A stretch of 64,000 nt of DNA from Bacillota bacterium (lineage in GTDB: Bacteria > Bacillota > Clostridia > Lachnospirales > Anaerotignaceae). The DNA is taken from positions 62,001 through 126,000 of the forward strand of contig JAHZDZ010000009.1 of assembly GCA_019422105.1 (NCBI GenBank). The letters are read 5' to 3'. The notes under the pieces were generated by a model. That model saw nothing but the letters and a program-made list of their open reading frames with translations, had not been told where the DNA came from and ran no database searches. A program made the position numbers and the translations under genes. This document shows, piece by piece, positions 8,792 through 18,083 of this stretch. Each line of letters opens with the position of its first letter. Within the stretch, counting starts at the first letter, position 1.

Positions 8792-9085
8792 ATGCATTTT
8801 GGTGGGATTCTCGCAGGATTGGCAGTGTTCTTTATAATAGGAATATTTCATCCCATAGTCATAAAATGTGAATATTATTTCTCGTATAAAATATGGAAGT
8901 TGTTTTTGCAGGTTGGGATGATATTTTTACTGGTTTCTGTTTTTGCTCAAAACGATATACTCTCCATGCTTTCCGGAGTATTGGGGTTTACATGCTTTTG
9001 GAGTATAAAAGAGCTGCATGAACAGAGAGAGCGGGTGAGAAAAGGCTGGTATCCGAAAAATCCGAATAGAAAAGGTGAACAATAA
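8792..9085 (+). CDS. DUF4491 family small membrane protein
   Basis: 97 residues with three hydrophobic helices (about 4-22, 33-50, 55-72) and a basic C-terminus. The pattern GIFHPIVIKCEYYF near the start and SIKELHEQ.. V..GW.PKNP at the end is that of the DUF4491 family found in Clostridia and Bacteroidetes. Function is unknown. It is followed after four bases by the YbaN-like gene, so the two are probably co-translated. Confidence 0.8.
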   Translation: MHFGGILAGLAVFFIIGIFHPIVIKCEYYFSYKIWKLFLQVGMIFLLVSVFAQNDILSMLSGVLGFTCFWSIKELHEQRERVRKGWYPKNPNRKGEQ

Positions 9086-9089
9086 TTCA

Positions 9090-9482
9090 ATGAAGGTTAT
9101 ATTTATTGTCTTAGGCGGAATGTTCTTATTTTTGGGGCTATTGGGGGTGCCTCTGCCTGTGCTGCCAACAACACCATTTCTTTTGCTTTCCTCTTACTGT
9201 TTTATGAGAGGAAGCAGGAAAATGGATTTATGGTTTAAAAAAACAAAGCTCTATAAAACATATCTATATCATTATAATCCAGGGACGGGAATGACACGAA
9301 GAAAAAAAGTTAATATTTTACTGATGGGTACGATTACAATTGGATTGAGCTTTTTTCTGGTAAACCATTTTCATGTCAGAATCATATTAGGGATTGTGCT
9401 GTTGGCAAAGTTTTATTTCTTTATTTTTAAAGTGAAAACGATTACTGTAAATAGAACGGAAAACAGAGGGGTAATTTCTTAA
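9090..9482 (+). CDS. YbaN/DUF454 family inner-membrane protein
   Basis: 130 residues. The motif LLGVPLPVLPTTPFLLLSSYCF near the N-terminus is the hallmark of DUF454 (E. coli YbaN); two or three further hydrophobic segments follow. Function is unknown. I prefer the ATG at 9090, four bases after the DUF4491 stop and 12 after AAAGGTG, over the GTG at 9075, which would place the RBS inside the start codon. Confidence 0.85.
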   Translation: MKVIFIVLGGMFLFLGLLGVPLPVLPTTPFLLLSSYCFMRGSRKMDLWFKKTKLYKTYLYHYNPGTGMTRRKKVNILLMGTITIGLSFFLVNHFHVRIILGIVLLAKFYFFIFKVKTITVNRTENRGVIS

Positions 9483-10135
9483 TACAATGTATGGGTTTAA
9501 CTCAACGAGAAAGCTGGAAAATAAATAACAGGCTAACAAATGACAAGAGATGATTTGACAGAACAGGAGATTTCAAAAGAGGTATGATTGAAAAATCATG
9601 CCTCTTTTTTTATATGAAAGAAAAGACTGAGATAGATTCTTTTTCGTTCTTAACTCCGTTATCCTTTGTATTGTTATATAATTAAGAGAAAAAAGGGGAC
9701 TGAAAAAAGCTTCTCTGAAAACATCCTTGCAGGCATAGTGTTTACAGCTGTTTTTTGATATAATGAATTGCAGGATTAACGGATACATCTGAAAATTGTA
9801 CTGCACCCGGAAAAAATTATTGATATTTCCGATACTGTGTACACTTTTTGTGAGGTGGTGGATCAATATTGATGGTACAAATATTTTGGCGGAAAGAGCA
9901 TAACAGGTCTCCGGTTTTGCAGCAGAAGAGAAATTATGCTGCAAAATAACAAAGAAAAGAGACTATTTTCATGTTTTCTCAATAAAAAAGAGCGAATTTT
10001 GATTGTCTTTCTAAGAGCAGAGCGGGAAAGCCAGGCAGACGAAAAACAATTCTAAATAGAGAATTTTTTAAAAAGGAGAATTGTAAGCGTAATTTATGAA
10101 AAACGCTATTTCAAGTTTAAGGAGGCTTTTGTGGA
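9483..10135. other. Gene-less stretch with repeat copy 2 and leader of the SLH gene
   Basis: About 650 bases without a credible gene. It contains repeat copy 2 (9540-9612), ATAACAGG octamers at 9525 and 9900, and the AT-rich leader of the SLH protein ending in AAGGAGG just before 10136. A short AUG reading frame near 10096 is not credible as a gene. Confidence 0.55.
9540..9612 (+). repeat. Interspersed intergenic repeat, copy 2
   Basis: Same element as 2546-2665 and 15506-15628, but lacking their right-hand block. Its hairpin AAAGAGGTATGATT/AATCATGCCTCTTT (9576-9607) uses A-T where copy 1 uses C-G, so the pairing is kept by changes on both sides of the stem. A T run follows, giving a terminator 95 bases after the YbaN-like gene. 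Confidence 0.75.
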
Positions 10136-13100
10136 ATGGGTAAATATAAGTATGCGGCAAAGGGTATGCTGGCGAGAGGTCTGGCACTGACAATGGTATT
10201 TGGCATGATGACGCCGTCGGCATCAGTATTGGCGGCGAATGATGTGAAGGGCCATTGGGCGGAGCAGACAATAGCCGAATGGCGTGACAAAGGATTCATC
10301 GGGGGTTATGAGGACGGAACCTTCAAGCCGGATAACGCCATAACAAGAGCAGAATTTGTAAGGCTGATTAACCAGACAATGGGCTTTAGCGGCGGCGACT
10401 CTGCGGATTTTACTGATGTGAATAGCGGGGACTGGTTTTTTAAGGATGTGTCAAGTGCTATGGAGAAGGGTTATTGCAGCGGTTTCCCGGATGGAACATT
10501 CCGGCCGAACGCGTCGGTAACCAGAGCGCAGGCGGCAGTCTTTGTTGCCAATGCGGCGGGCTTATCCGCCAATCAGGCGGCGGCTGAAAAATTTACAGAC
10601 GCATCAGCTTTCCCTGACTGGTCCAAGGGGGCTGTGGGCGCGGTTGCGGAAGCGGGCTTGATGAGCGGCTATCCAGACGGCAGTTTCCGAAGCGGCAAGT
10701 TCTTTACCCGTGCGGAAGCTGTATCCACACTGGACAGACTGCTGAGAGAAAACGAAGAGAAAGAGGACAAGCCAAAGGAAGCTGTATCGCAGGAAAACCA
10801 TACAATTGAAAACGCCGGTGAAAAACTGGAAAACCAGACCATAAACGGGGATTTAATTATCAGCAGTAAAGCAGCAAACGGTACGGTTGAGATTGAAAAC
10901 GTAACCGTTAAGGGCAATATCATTGTACAGGGCGGCAGTAAGGTGACGCTGACGGACTGCGCTGCAGACGGAAGGCTTGTTATGGATAAAAAAGGCGTGA
11001 CCGTTACCCTTAAAGCGGATACGGAAGCCTATGACGTTGTATTCAAACAGGGTGGTTCTGTTCTGGGCGTGAATTTCAAGAATTATTTAAGCGATGTTAC
11101 TGTTTCAGAGGATTTGGCTACGGATTCATCAAGTGCTGTTATTATTGGCATACCTGCGGATTCTGTGACGCTGGACGGAAAATCGTATTTGAAATTGAAG
11201 GAAGATGTAGATTTCGTTACGGTCAGCAGCGCAGCGTCAGGAAGCAAGGTGGAAATTGCCAGCGGAAAGACAATTAAAAAGCTGGCGGCGTACGGTAAAG
11301 TAACAATCCTCGGCAGCGGCAGCATAACGATGCTGGAGGCAAATGTATCCGGTGTTACCCGCGGCGGCAGCGTTAAAATTGATACGACGAGCGGGAATTA
11401 TAGAATAAGCTCCATTGACTCCGGCGGCTCCGGAAGCGGCGGCAGCTCCGGAGGGGGCAGCGGCGAAGTTAAGGTAACTGCGGAGAATTTGGCGAAAAAG
11501 ATTATCAACGTCGCCGATATCAGGATGGACAAGTTTAACGCAGCGGCAGCGGACATCAAGGCGGAATTGAAGAAGGTGGGCACGGCTATAGCAGCAAACG
11601 CGGACTATGAGGTTACCTTTACACCTAATGCAGCCATTAACGATCCGACAGTAAGCACTTCGGAGCAGATTCTGACTATCGTTGGTACGTATACAGTAAC
11701 AAACAGGAATGACGCGAAGGATACGGCGAAGTCCGCCGAAGTGACCGTGAATGTAATTATACCGGCAAAAATCGCGGTTTCAGGCGTTACGTTTGAACCA
11801 AACAGCATAACATTAACGCTGGGCGACAGGCAGACGCTGACAGCGGCCATTACGCCAAGCAATGCTTCTGTACAGAATATTACATGGGCTTCCGGCAGTG
11901 AAAGTATAGTAACGGTGGATGAGAATGGAACAGTTGCGTCGGTTTCGACGGGAACAACGATAATCACGGCAACGGCAGACGGAATAAGCGGTACATGTAT
12001 GGTTACTGTGGCAAATATCGATAACGTTATATCCGATAACACCAAATTGACATTTGGCACAGGAGGAAGTGTAACCTATACAGTTGATACCTTAAGTATT
12101 GATGAAAATATCAAGGCGACGGCAAAATGGACGGATTCAAGAGGAAAAGATACATCGGGGCCGGACGGTGCGATATTGCCGACAGAAACGTCGGGCGTAT
12201 CCATTAATGAAGATACTATCGCGGTAGCGTCAGCAGATGTAACGCCTGCGGGAACATATTACTTTGTATTGACCTACACTTTAAATGGTACCAAAGTCAA
12301 GTCGAGACCGATTAAATTTGAGGTTGGTAAAAAGAAGATTGACGCGAGCGTTCAGCCAAGCAGCGCCGATAGTTTTACTCTGGGCAAGGATGGGAACCCA
12401 AGCCCGGCGGATGAAAAGATTACATTGTCTGTTCCGGGCGTGAAGGACGGCATGAGCATTTCTGATATTACAGTAAGTCCGGCTTTGACAGGGTTGGTGT
12501 TGACGGCAACAGGCAGCAGCGCCAATGGCACGGTGGAGCTTACGTTAAGCGGAGAGGATGCCGCAATTCAGAGTGAAACCTTATATACGCTGACGGTTTT
12601 GCCAAGCGCAATGGGTACGGCGGATAACTATGGGGCATCTGACGCTGTTACGATTAAAATTGTACCTGATGCGAATATCAAAAAGCTGAATGTGGACAAG
12701 GAAAAAATGATAGGCTATAAGTTTATAATACCGCTGGCAAACCAGAATGAACAAAACACAAAAACCACTTGGGTTCAGGCGGCGGTCACGGGAATACTTG
12801 AAAATGGCACAACGGCTGCGGTTACGTATGATAGCGGCAGTGGAAAATATAAGGCAACGCTGACATTAGGAAATGTGACTGACTCGGCTGAACTCAATGT
12901 CAAGGAGGAGAGGAAAGCTCCTGTCGGTGTTACGTCCGAAGGCGGAACAGAATTATATACATCAGTCATCAAGGGTTTGGAAGCTGACATACAGTATGAG
13001 TATATTTTAACAGATACTGACAGTGAACCAACTGCCGACGATTGGGAAAACAGTACCGGCGTAAGGAAGTCAGACGGCAGTGATGTGACAATTACTGTCA

Positions 13101-13888
13101 CAAAGGGTCACAGCGCTTATATGTTTCTAAGATATGCGGAGACAGAAACGAAGGGAGCAAGTCGGGCGGCAAAGGTTTCCTTGAATGTGAAGACTTCGGA
13201 TTTGAAGCTTAGTGCGGCAAGAGTAGCCGGTGAGGATATTAGAGGAACAGGAGATGGCGGTACGTATGAGAGTCCGGCAGAGCTATCTCTCATTTTAGAA
13301 AATGGCAGCTTAACAAGCGGCAAGACACTTGTAGTTGGAGCGGATGACGGTATTGATATTACTTATGCGATTGCAGCGACTGATGAGAAACCAGCGGAGA
13401 CTGCAATATCAATGGCGACAGTCAAGGGCACGGATATGACAGTGGATTTGACGAATGCAAAGGCAATCTATTTGAAGGTCACAGACAATGTGATGGGCAC
13501 CGCGGTGTATTATAAAATTACACTCACAGAAAAAATCGTGGCTTCAAATCCTATTTTAAAAGTGAACACTGCAACGGTAGCGGGGATAAAGGTAATGGAA
13601 CCTTCTGAACCGGCGGGCTTTGGAACCTTTGAAAGCCCGGTAGAGCTGGAGGTAGAGCTTCCAAGTGATACTGATTTGACAAATGTGATGTTGAATCTTG
13701 AAGGTGATACAACAGACGCAGCGGTAAGCATTTTGACGAAAACAGATGACAGCGCGCTGAGTTTGAGTGATACGTTTCGTGATACACTGACAGGTGTCAA
13801 TTTGACAGATGTGAAATTCATTTATGTGAAGGTTGCATCGGGTGAAAACGCAACGTACAGCAAAATCGCGGTCACTGTTTCGGCTTGA
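10136..13888 (+). CDS. SLH-domain surface protein with Big2 domain and C-terminal repeats
   Basis: 1250 residues. A signal peptide of about 34 residues ends near SVLAA. Three SLH domains follow at about 37-80, 91-142 and 151-200, each with a DGTF/DGSF.P...TRAE-type core. Residues about 225-410 form strand-rich repeats containing NQTINGDLII, GNIIVQGGS and LVMDK; the same block occurs in the SLH protein at 48644. A Gly/Ser linker lies near 423-445. A Big2 immunoglobulin-like domain covers about 547-626. The C-terminus has two related modules beginning AARVAGEDI and ATVAGIKV, each with GT(Y/F)ESP.EL. It is a wall-bound adhesin-like or matrix protein with no visible catalytic domain. The RBS is AAGGAGG. 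Confidence 0.9.
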   Translation: MGKYKYAAKGMLARGLALTMVFGMMTPSASVLAANDVKGHWAEQTIAEWRDKGFIGGYEDGTFKPDNAITRAEFVRLINQTMGFSGGDSADFTDVNSGDWFFKDVSSAMEKGYCSGFPDGTFRPNASVTRAQAAVFVANAAGLSANQAAAEKFTDASAFPDWSKGAVGAVAEAGLMSGYPDGSFRSGKFFTRAEAVSTLDRLLRENEEKEDKPKEAVSQENHTIENAGEKLENQTINGDLIISSKAANGTVEIENVTVKGNIIVQGGSKVTLTDCAADGRLVMDKKGVTVTLKADTEAYDVVFKQGGSVLGVNFKNYLSDVTVSEDLATDSSSAVIIGIPADSVTLDGKSYLKLKEDVDFVTVSSAASGSKVEIASGKTIKKLAAYGKVTILGSGSITMLEANVSGVTRGGSVKIDTTSGNYRISSIDSGGSGSGGSSGGGSGEVKVTAENLAKKIINVADIRMDKFNAAAADIKAELKKVGTAIAANADYEVTFTPNAAINDPTVSTSEQILTIVGTYTVTNRNDAKDTAKSAEVTVNVIIPAKIAVSGVTFEPNSITLTLGDRQTLTAAITPSNASVQNITWASGSESIVTVDENGTVASVSTGTTIITATADGISGTCMVTVANIDNVISDNTKLTFGTGGSVTYTVDTLSIDENIKATAKWTDSRGKDTSGPDGAILPTETSGVSINEDTIAVASADVTPAGTYYFVLTYTLNGTKVKSRPIKFEVGKKKIDASVQPSSADSFTLGKDGNPSPADEKITLSVPGVKDGMSISDITVSPALTGLVLTATGSSANGTVELTLSGEDAAIQSETLYTLTVLPSAMGTADNYGASDAVTIKIVPDANIKKLNVDKEKMIGYKFIIPLANQNEQNTKTTWVQAAVTGILENGTTAAVTYDSGSGKYKATLTLGNVTDSAELNVKEERKAPVGVTSEGGTELYTSVIKGLEADIQYEYILTDTDSEPTADDWENSTGVRKSDGSDVTITVTKGHSAYMFLRYAETETKGASRAAKVSLNVKTSDLKLSAARVAGEDIRGTGDGGTYESPAELSLILENGSLTSGKTLVVGADDGIDITYAIAATDEKPAETAISMATVKGTDMTVDLTNAKAIYLKVTDNVMGTAVYYKITLTEKIVASNPILKVNTATVAGIKVMEPSEPAGFGTFESPVELEVELPSDTDLTNVMLNLEGDTTDAAVSILTKTDDSALSLSDTFRDTLTGVNLTDVKFIYVKVASGENATYSKIAVTVSA

Positions 13889-14012
13889 AACAGCCGCTCC
13901 GGTTGTGAATAAAGAAATGACTGCGGCAGGCGGTGTGAAAGACAGTGGCTAATATGCGGGCGGAGACGCGGTTGGCTCTGCGACAATAGTATGGATTAGG
14001 GGGCAGTTCTTC

Positions 14013-15044
14013 ATGCGTAAAAAATGTACATTAAGGTTCTTATTGTTATTTCTGTTTTTATTTGTCTTCCAAACCGCAGCTTATGCGGATGAGGCCGGCA
14101 ATGCAAAAAACCGCAGGTATCTGGTGGAAGTAAACAAAAGCACCAACATAGTTTCAGTTTATCAAAATGATGCAGATGGAAATTTTACTGTGCCGATAAA
14201 GGCATTTTATTGTTCCACAGGTTCCTATACCCCTTTGGGCTCCTACCGCACTTCGGATAAATATATCTGGCGGGGATTATTCGGCAACGTCTATGGGCAA
14301 TACGCCACAAGAATTACCGGACATATTTTGTTTCACTCTGTGCCATATTACAAAACCAGCAAAGACACACTGGAATATGAAGAATATAACAAACTCGGTA
14401 CTACTGCTTCCAGCGGTTGTATCCGATTGACTGTTGCCGATGCGAAATGGATCTATGACAACTGCCCTTCCGGCACCGAGGTTCAAATTATCAGCAGCGA
14501 CAAACCCTCTTCCATTACACCTGCTGAACCGATAAAGCTGGATTTTAGTGATCCGGTAAAAAGGAACTGGGATCCAACGGACCCGGATGAAGCCAATCCA
14601 TGGCTTGCCGAATTGGATGAACAAGAAAATCAGGTTTCACCATCTCAAGCGAATTTTTTAATCGACGGAAAAGTTTTTTCTCTGCCCTCCTATCAGCTTC
14701 AAAATAGCCATTATCTGAGGCTTAGCGACTTGTCCCTTCTCTTCCGGGCGTTGGACAGGCAATTCGCTGTCACGGTTGGGGAAAACGGAGAAATGCTGCT
14801 GACGGAATCGGACGGGATTCAAACGGATACTCCTGCTGGGCTGGAATCCGCCGCTCCCAAGCTAAAACAAACAACGATTGTCTATCATGGAGTTGGTAAG
14901 CCCTTGGAAGTTTATGAAACAGCCTCGGGGGATATTTATAAGCTGAGGGATATTGCCGAAATTTTAGGTGTCACTGTCAAATGGGATCCGATTGCAGAAC
15001 AAATTTCCATCCTTTCTGATGAATTGACAGGGGATAAAATCTGA
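14013..15044 (+). CDS. L,D-transpeptidase (YkuD domain) with C-terminal copper-amine-oxidase-like stalk domains
   Basis: 343 residues with a signal peptide (about 1-26). The YkuD catalytic domain covers about 35-160: H104/H108 in TGHILFHS and the catalytic cysteine C136 in ASSGCIRLT. Such enzymes form 3-3 cross-links in peptidoglycan or attach proteins to it. The C-terminal 130 residues hold two repeats like the N-terminal domain of copper amine oxidase (DLSLLFRAL..FAVT and DIAEILGVTVKWDP), common in clostridial wall proteins. It lies 124 bases after the SLH protein, in the same direction, so the two may share expression and wall location. Confidence 0.9.
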   Translation: MRKKCTLRFLLLFLFLFVFQTAAYADEAGNAKNRRYLVEVNKSTNIVSVYQNDADGNFTVPIKAFYCSTGSYTPLGSYRTSDKYIWRGLFGNVYGQYATRITGHILFHSVPYYKTSKDTLEYEEYNKLGTTASSGCIRLTVADAKWIYDNCPSGTEVQIISSDKPSSITPAEPIKLDFSDPVKRNWDPTDPDEANPWLAELDEQENQVSPSQANFLIDGKVFSLPSYQLQNSHYLRLSDLSLLFRALDRQFAVTVGENGEMLLTESDGIQTDTPAGLESAAPKLKQTTIVYHGVGKPLEVYETASGDIYKLRDIAEILGVTVKWDPIAEQISILSDELTGDKI

Positions 15045-15329
15045 CGCATACCCATGATTTTAAAGGGGGCAGTTCAAGTTTGTTTTGTGCATGCTCTATA
15101 TAAGAAACGAAGGAAACAGCGGGAGAGGGTCGATACAGTACAGCATCTGATAAATGATATGAGTAATCATCAAATGTTTTTCAAAAATGAAAGTTTTAAG
15201 ACGGACACCGGATAGGAAGCGCTATTGGTTTGCAGATGGATATTAGACAGCTAAGGCCTGCAATGCGGCGATTTAAAACTTCAATTTATTTGCAATGCTC
15301 TTATTAAAGATTCGTTTATTGTCAGCATG

Positions 15330-15359
15330 AGGCAGAGAAATTATTTCTGCCTTATTTTT
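15330..15359 (+). terminator. Putative terminator
   Basis: GGCAGA pairs with TCTGCC across a nine-base loop and is followed by TTATTTTT. It lies 285 bases after the L,D-transpeptidase, so it may end a longer 3' transcript. Confidence 0.55.
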
Positions 15360-15505
15360 GCCCATACAAAATATAATGCTACAGGAAGGTTAGAAATTTC
15401 ATTGCCGTCCTCAGAATGACTTGCGATACAATTGTCCATCTCTTCAAAGCCTAACAAGTTTTTATTGTTTTCCCTCTGTGTACTGTATTATATAATTCTT
15501 TTTTA

Positions 15506-15628
15506 TGATGACAGGAGATGATTTGACAAAGCAGATGATTTCAGACACGGCATGATTGAAAAACCATGCCGCTTTTATAAGCCCAAGGAGCAGTTTCAAA
15601 ATAAGGTGTTTATTTTGATAACCACTTA
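15506..15628 (+). repeat. Interspersed intergenic repeat, copy 3
   Basis: Shares AGATGATTTGACA, the CGGCATG/CATGCCG hairpin with GAAA-type loop (15548-15571), and the TTATTTTGATAACCACTT block with copy 1. Compared with copies 1 and 2, a T-G pair of the stem is replaced by C-G. Confidence 0.75.
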
Positions 15629-15716
15629 TTGAAAAGTTCAAAAGAGTCATACTTATTTTTAAGGCAGTGAGATATAGAAAATCCCGCTGCCTTTTATTAT
15701 GGTTATTATCCTAAGC

Positions 15717-17105
15717 TTAACAATCCAGAATATTAGCTAAAATACTGATTCCCGTTTCCAGCTGTTTCAGATTTTCGGGAGTGCTTACAGCAAGTCTTGC
15801 AGCGGGAGGAACTGACGCTTTTCCGACAACGAAACGTTCGCTTCCGAATACTTGAACACCGTTTTCTTTTGCTGTTTGCTCAAATTTTTTCCCACTCCAT
15901 TTTTTGGGCAGAAGAAGCCACCGGAATTGTGAATATTTGTTTCCGTAAAGACGGTGTATCGGAAGATATCGCTCTGCAATCGTGTTTCGTAAAAGCATTT
16001 CTTTTTTCTTTTCCTCCACCATCAATTGAGCAATTTCGCTGTCTATAAGCTGAGAGACCAGTTCCGATTCAAGGGGCGGGGGCATGACGTTAATATCACT
16101 GTTGGCAGTTATCATTTGTTTTTTAAAGACTGAAGGCATAGCAACAAAGGCAATGCGAAATCCCGGCGAAAGGGAGTTTGATACAGAGGATATGTAGATA
16201 GTTTGATCCGGAAGCAGAGCTTTCATTGGAATATGGGGCGTATCGTTTAAAAAAGAATAGGTGCCGTCTTCGATGCAGATTAGATTGTATTTTTTAATGA
16301 TTTCCGCAATGTCCTCGCGTTCATCCTTTTCCATATATATCGTTGTAGGGTTGTGGTGATCGGGTATTAGATAGATGCCTTTGATAGCATCATTCTTACA
16401 TATATGACTGAGAAATTGCAAGTCTATTCTGCGCTCTTCATAAGGAATGGGAAGCAGCTGTATTCCAAGACTGTTTGCGAGGTTTTTAATACCCGGATAG
16501 ATAACGGCATTGGTTACAATTTTATCCCCGAACTGAAAAAGCGATATCAACGTAACAGCCAGAGCGTTTTGCAAACCGCATGTGACCATAACATCGTCTT
16601 CCGAGACAGACACGCCGAATTTTTTTATCCAGGCTGCTCCGCTTTTGCGATGGTCGGGTCTGCTTCTAATACCGGAATATTCAAATATATTACTGACAAT
16701 GTTCGTTTTCTTCAGTATTTGCTTCAGCATGTTGGTAATGTATTTGTTTTGTCCATAACTGGGATGGGAGGCGCCCAGGTTAATGCAGTGCTCCAATCCT
16801 GTCTCGTCAAGCATAGGAAGATTTGACAAAACATCGGAGGCGATATATGTGCCCCTTCCGATTTCTCCGCAGATAAGCCCCTTAGACGCGCATAATTTAA
16901 AGGCTTTGGCGATAGTACTTAAATTGACGTCCAGATAATCCGCCAGTTCTCTTTGAGGGGGAAGCTTTTCATTTGGCTGCAGAATGCCATCCATAATATC
17001 ATGTTCCAATTTTTCCGCTATCTCAACATGAAGCGGAACAATTCCGTTTTTTAAAATGCAGGGTTTCCACGTCATAGGGTAATTTTCAAATGAATTCACC
17101 GGCAT
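15717..17105 (-). CDS. MocR/GntR-type regulator with aminotransferase-like domain
   Basis: 462 residues from the ATG at 17105, which follows GGGAGG; the frame stays open further upstream but that stretch contains the promoter and operator. Residues about 20-90 are a GntR winged helix (LPPQRELADYLDVNLSTIAKAF, G.IGRGTYI). Residues about 110-460 form a fold-type I aminotransferase domain (GLQNAL, DHHNPTT, and SSVSNSLSPGFRIAF). The place of the PLP lysine, usually S-K or S-x-S-K before .PG.R, reads SVSNSLSPGFR, so the lysine appears to be asparagine. MocR proteins sense PLP or amino-acid adducts. It diverges from the racemase operon, its likely target. Confidence 0.88.
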   Translation of the reverse strand: MPVNSFENYPMTWKPCILKNGIVPLHVEIAEKLEHDIMDGILQPNEKLPPQRELADYLDVNLSTIAKAFKLCASKGLICGEIGRGTYIASDVLSNLPMLDETGLEHCINLGASHPSYGQNKYITNMLKQILKKTNIVSNIFEYSGIRSRPDHRKSGAAWIKKFGVSVSEDDVMVTCGLQNALAVTLISLFQFGDKIVTNAVIYPGIKNLANSLGIQLLPIPYEERRIDLQFLSHICKNDAIKGIYLIPDHHNPTTIYMEKDEREDIAEIIKKYNLICIEDGTYSFLNDTPHIPMKALLPDQTIYISSVSNSLSPGFRIAFVAMPSVFKKQMITANSDINVMPPPLESELVSQLIDSEIAQLMVEEKKKEMLLRNTIAERYLPIHRLYGNKYSQFRWLLLPKKWSGKKFEQTAKENGVQVFGSERFVVGKASVPPAARLAVSTPENLKQLETGISILANILDC

Positions 17106-17150
17106 TTTTATCAACCTCCCATAAATTGTATGTGACAAACAATAAGCGAT

Positions 17151-17185
17151 TGTTCTGCAAACAATAAAATATTGTTTGCAGAACA
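17151..17185. promoter_or_regulatory. 15-bp perfect palindrome, candidate MocR operator
   Basis: TGTTCTGCAAACAAT at 17151-17165 and ATTGTTTGCAGAACA at 17171-17185 are exact reverse complements with a five-base centre. The site begins at the base next to the -10 box of the MocR gene and covers its transcription start. Further AACAAT/ATTGTT half-sites lie on both sides. This is where an autorepressor would be expected. Confidence 0.75.
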
Positions 17186-17214
17186 ATTTTACCATTTACA
17201 ACAAACAATTTCAA
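17186..17214 (-). promoter_or_regulatory. Promoter of the MocR-type gene
   Basis: On the minus strand, TTGAAA (17214-17209), a 17-base spacer and TAAAAT (17191-17186) form a near-consensus vegetative promoter 80 bases before the chosen ATG. Confidence 0.75.
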
Positions 17215-17390
17215 TAGTATATTGTGAATTAAGAGGACGGCCGACCTTAAAATCTTGAAAATATAACAAATTATACTGAGAAAATGGGAGGATTCAGGGG
17301 ATTTTATCTAAATGCAGAAATATGAAAATCTCCGCAACGGAAGTGATTCTCTAAATTCTCTGGCGGAATGCAGGAAGGGATGGTAAGGTG

Positions 17391-18083
17391 ATGAAGAAAA
17401 AAAAGAAAATTGGTATTTTAGGCGGTTTTAGTTATGAATCGACTATTCAGTATTATGATAATCTGATGCGATTATATTATGAAAGGTTTCATGACTATTA
17501 TTACCCTGAACTTGTAATCTACAGCATGGATTTTCAGAAATTTACCGATATGGAAAATGAGAATCGAATGGAGGATTACAAAAAGTATATCTTGGAAAGC
17601 ATAGAGTCTTTAAAAGCAGCCGGAGTAGATTTTGTAGCGATGTCGGCTAATTCACCTCATTCTGTATATGACGAGATTGCTCCGCTGGCGCCGGTTCCAA
17701 TGGTCAGCATTGTTGATTCTGTGGCAAAATACGCGATGGGGCACAACATGAAAAAAGTCCTTCTGACCGGAATTAAATATACCATGAATGCAACGTTTTA
17801 TCAGAAGGGACTGCTTCAGTACGGTATTGAGGTGATTGTTCCAAACGACTCGCACAAAGATGAAATCAATAACATTATTTTTGATGAGCTTTGTATTGGA
17901 ATATTTAAAGACAGCACAAGAGAGCGTTTCAAACAGATTATTTCGGGATACGAAGCCGACGGTGTGATTTTGGGGTGTACGGAGCTGCCTTTGTTATTGC
18001 ATCAGGAGGATACGACGATACAGCTTATCAGTTCTGTTGATGTTCACTGTAAGGAAATCATAGCGTATACATTGGGAGAATGA
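17391..18083 (+). CDS. Aspartate/glutamate racemase-family protein with one catalytic cysteine missing
   Basis: About 230 residues of the Asp/Glu/hydantoin racemase superfamily: KIGILGGFSYEST near the N-terminus, AMSANSPH in the middle and LGCTELPLL near the C-terminus. The second catalytic cysteine (C197 counting from the GTG at 17388) is present in GCTEL. The first, normally in C-N-T/S, is alanine (A87, codon GCT). E. coli YgeA tolerates a threonine there, so activity may persist with altered specificity, or the protein may not racemise. The start is the ATG at 17391 (or GTG three bases earlier) after AGGAAGGG. The stop overlaps the start region of the amidohydrolase, so the two are translationally coupled. 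Confidence 0.85.
   Translation: MKKKKKIGILGGFSYESTIQYYDNLMRLYYERFHDYYYPELVIYSMDFQKFTDMENENRMEDYKKYILESIESLKAAGVDFVAMSANSPHSVYDEIAPLAPVPMVSIVDSVAKYAMGHNMKKVLLTGIKYTMNATFYQKGLLQYGIEVIVPNDSHKDEINNIIFDELCIGIFKDSTRERFKQIISGYEADGVILGCTELPLLLHQEDTTIQLISSVDVHCKEIIAYTLGE

Larger units (their letters stand above)
15045..15716. other. Gene-less stretch with repeat copy 3 between convergent genes
   Basis: 670 bases between the L,D-transpeptidase and the convergent MocR gene. It contains a terminator (15330-15359), repeat copy 3 (15506-15628), and a loose AAGGCAG/CTGCCTT hairpin near 15660-15698. No gene is seen. Confidence 0.55.
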
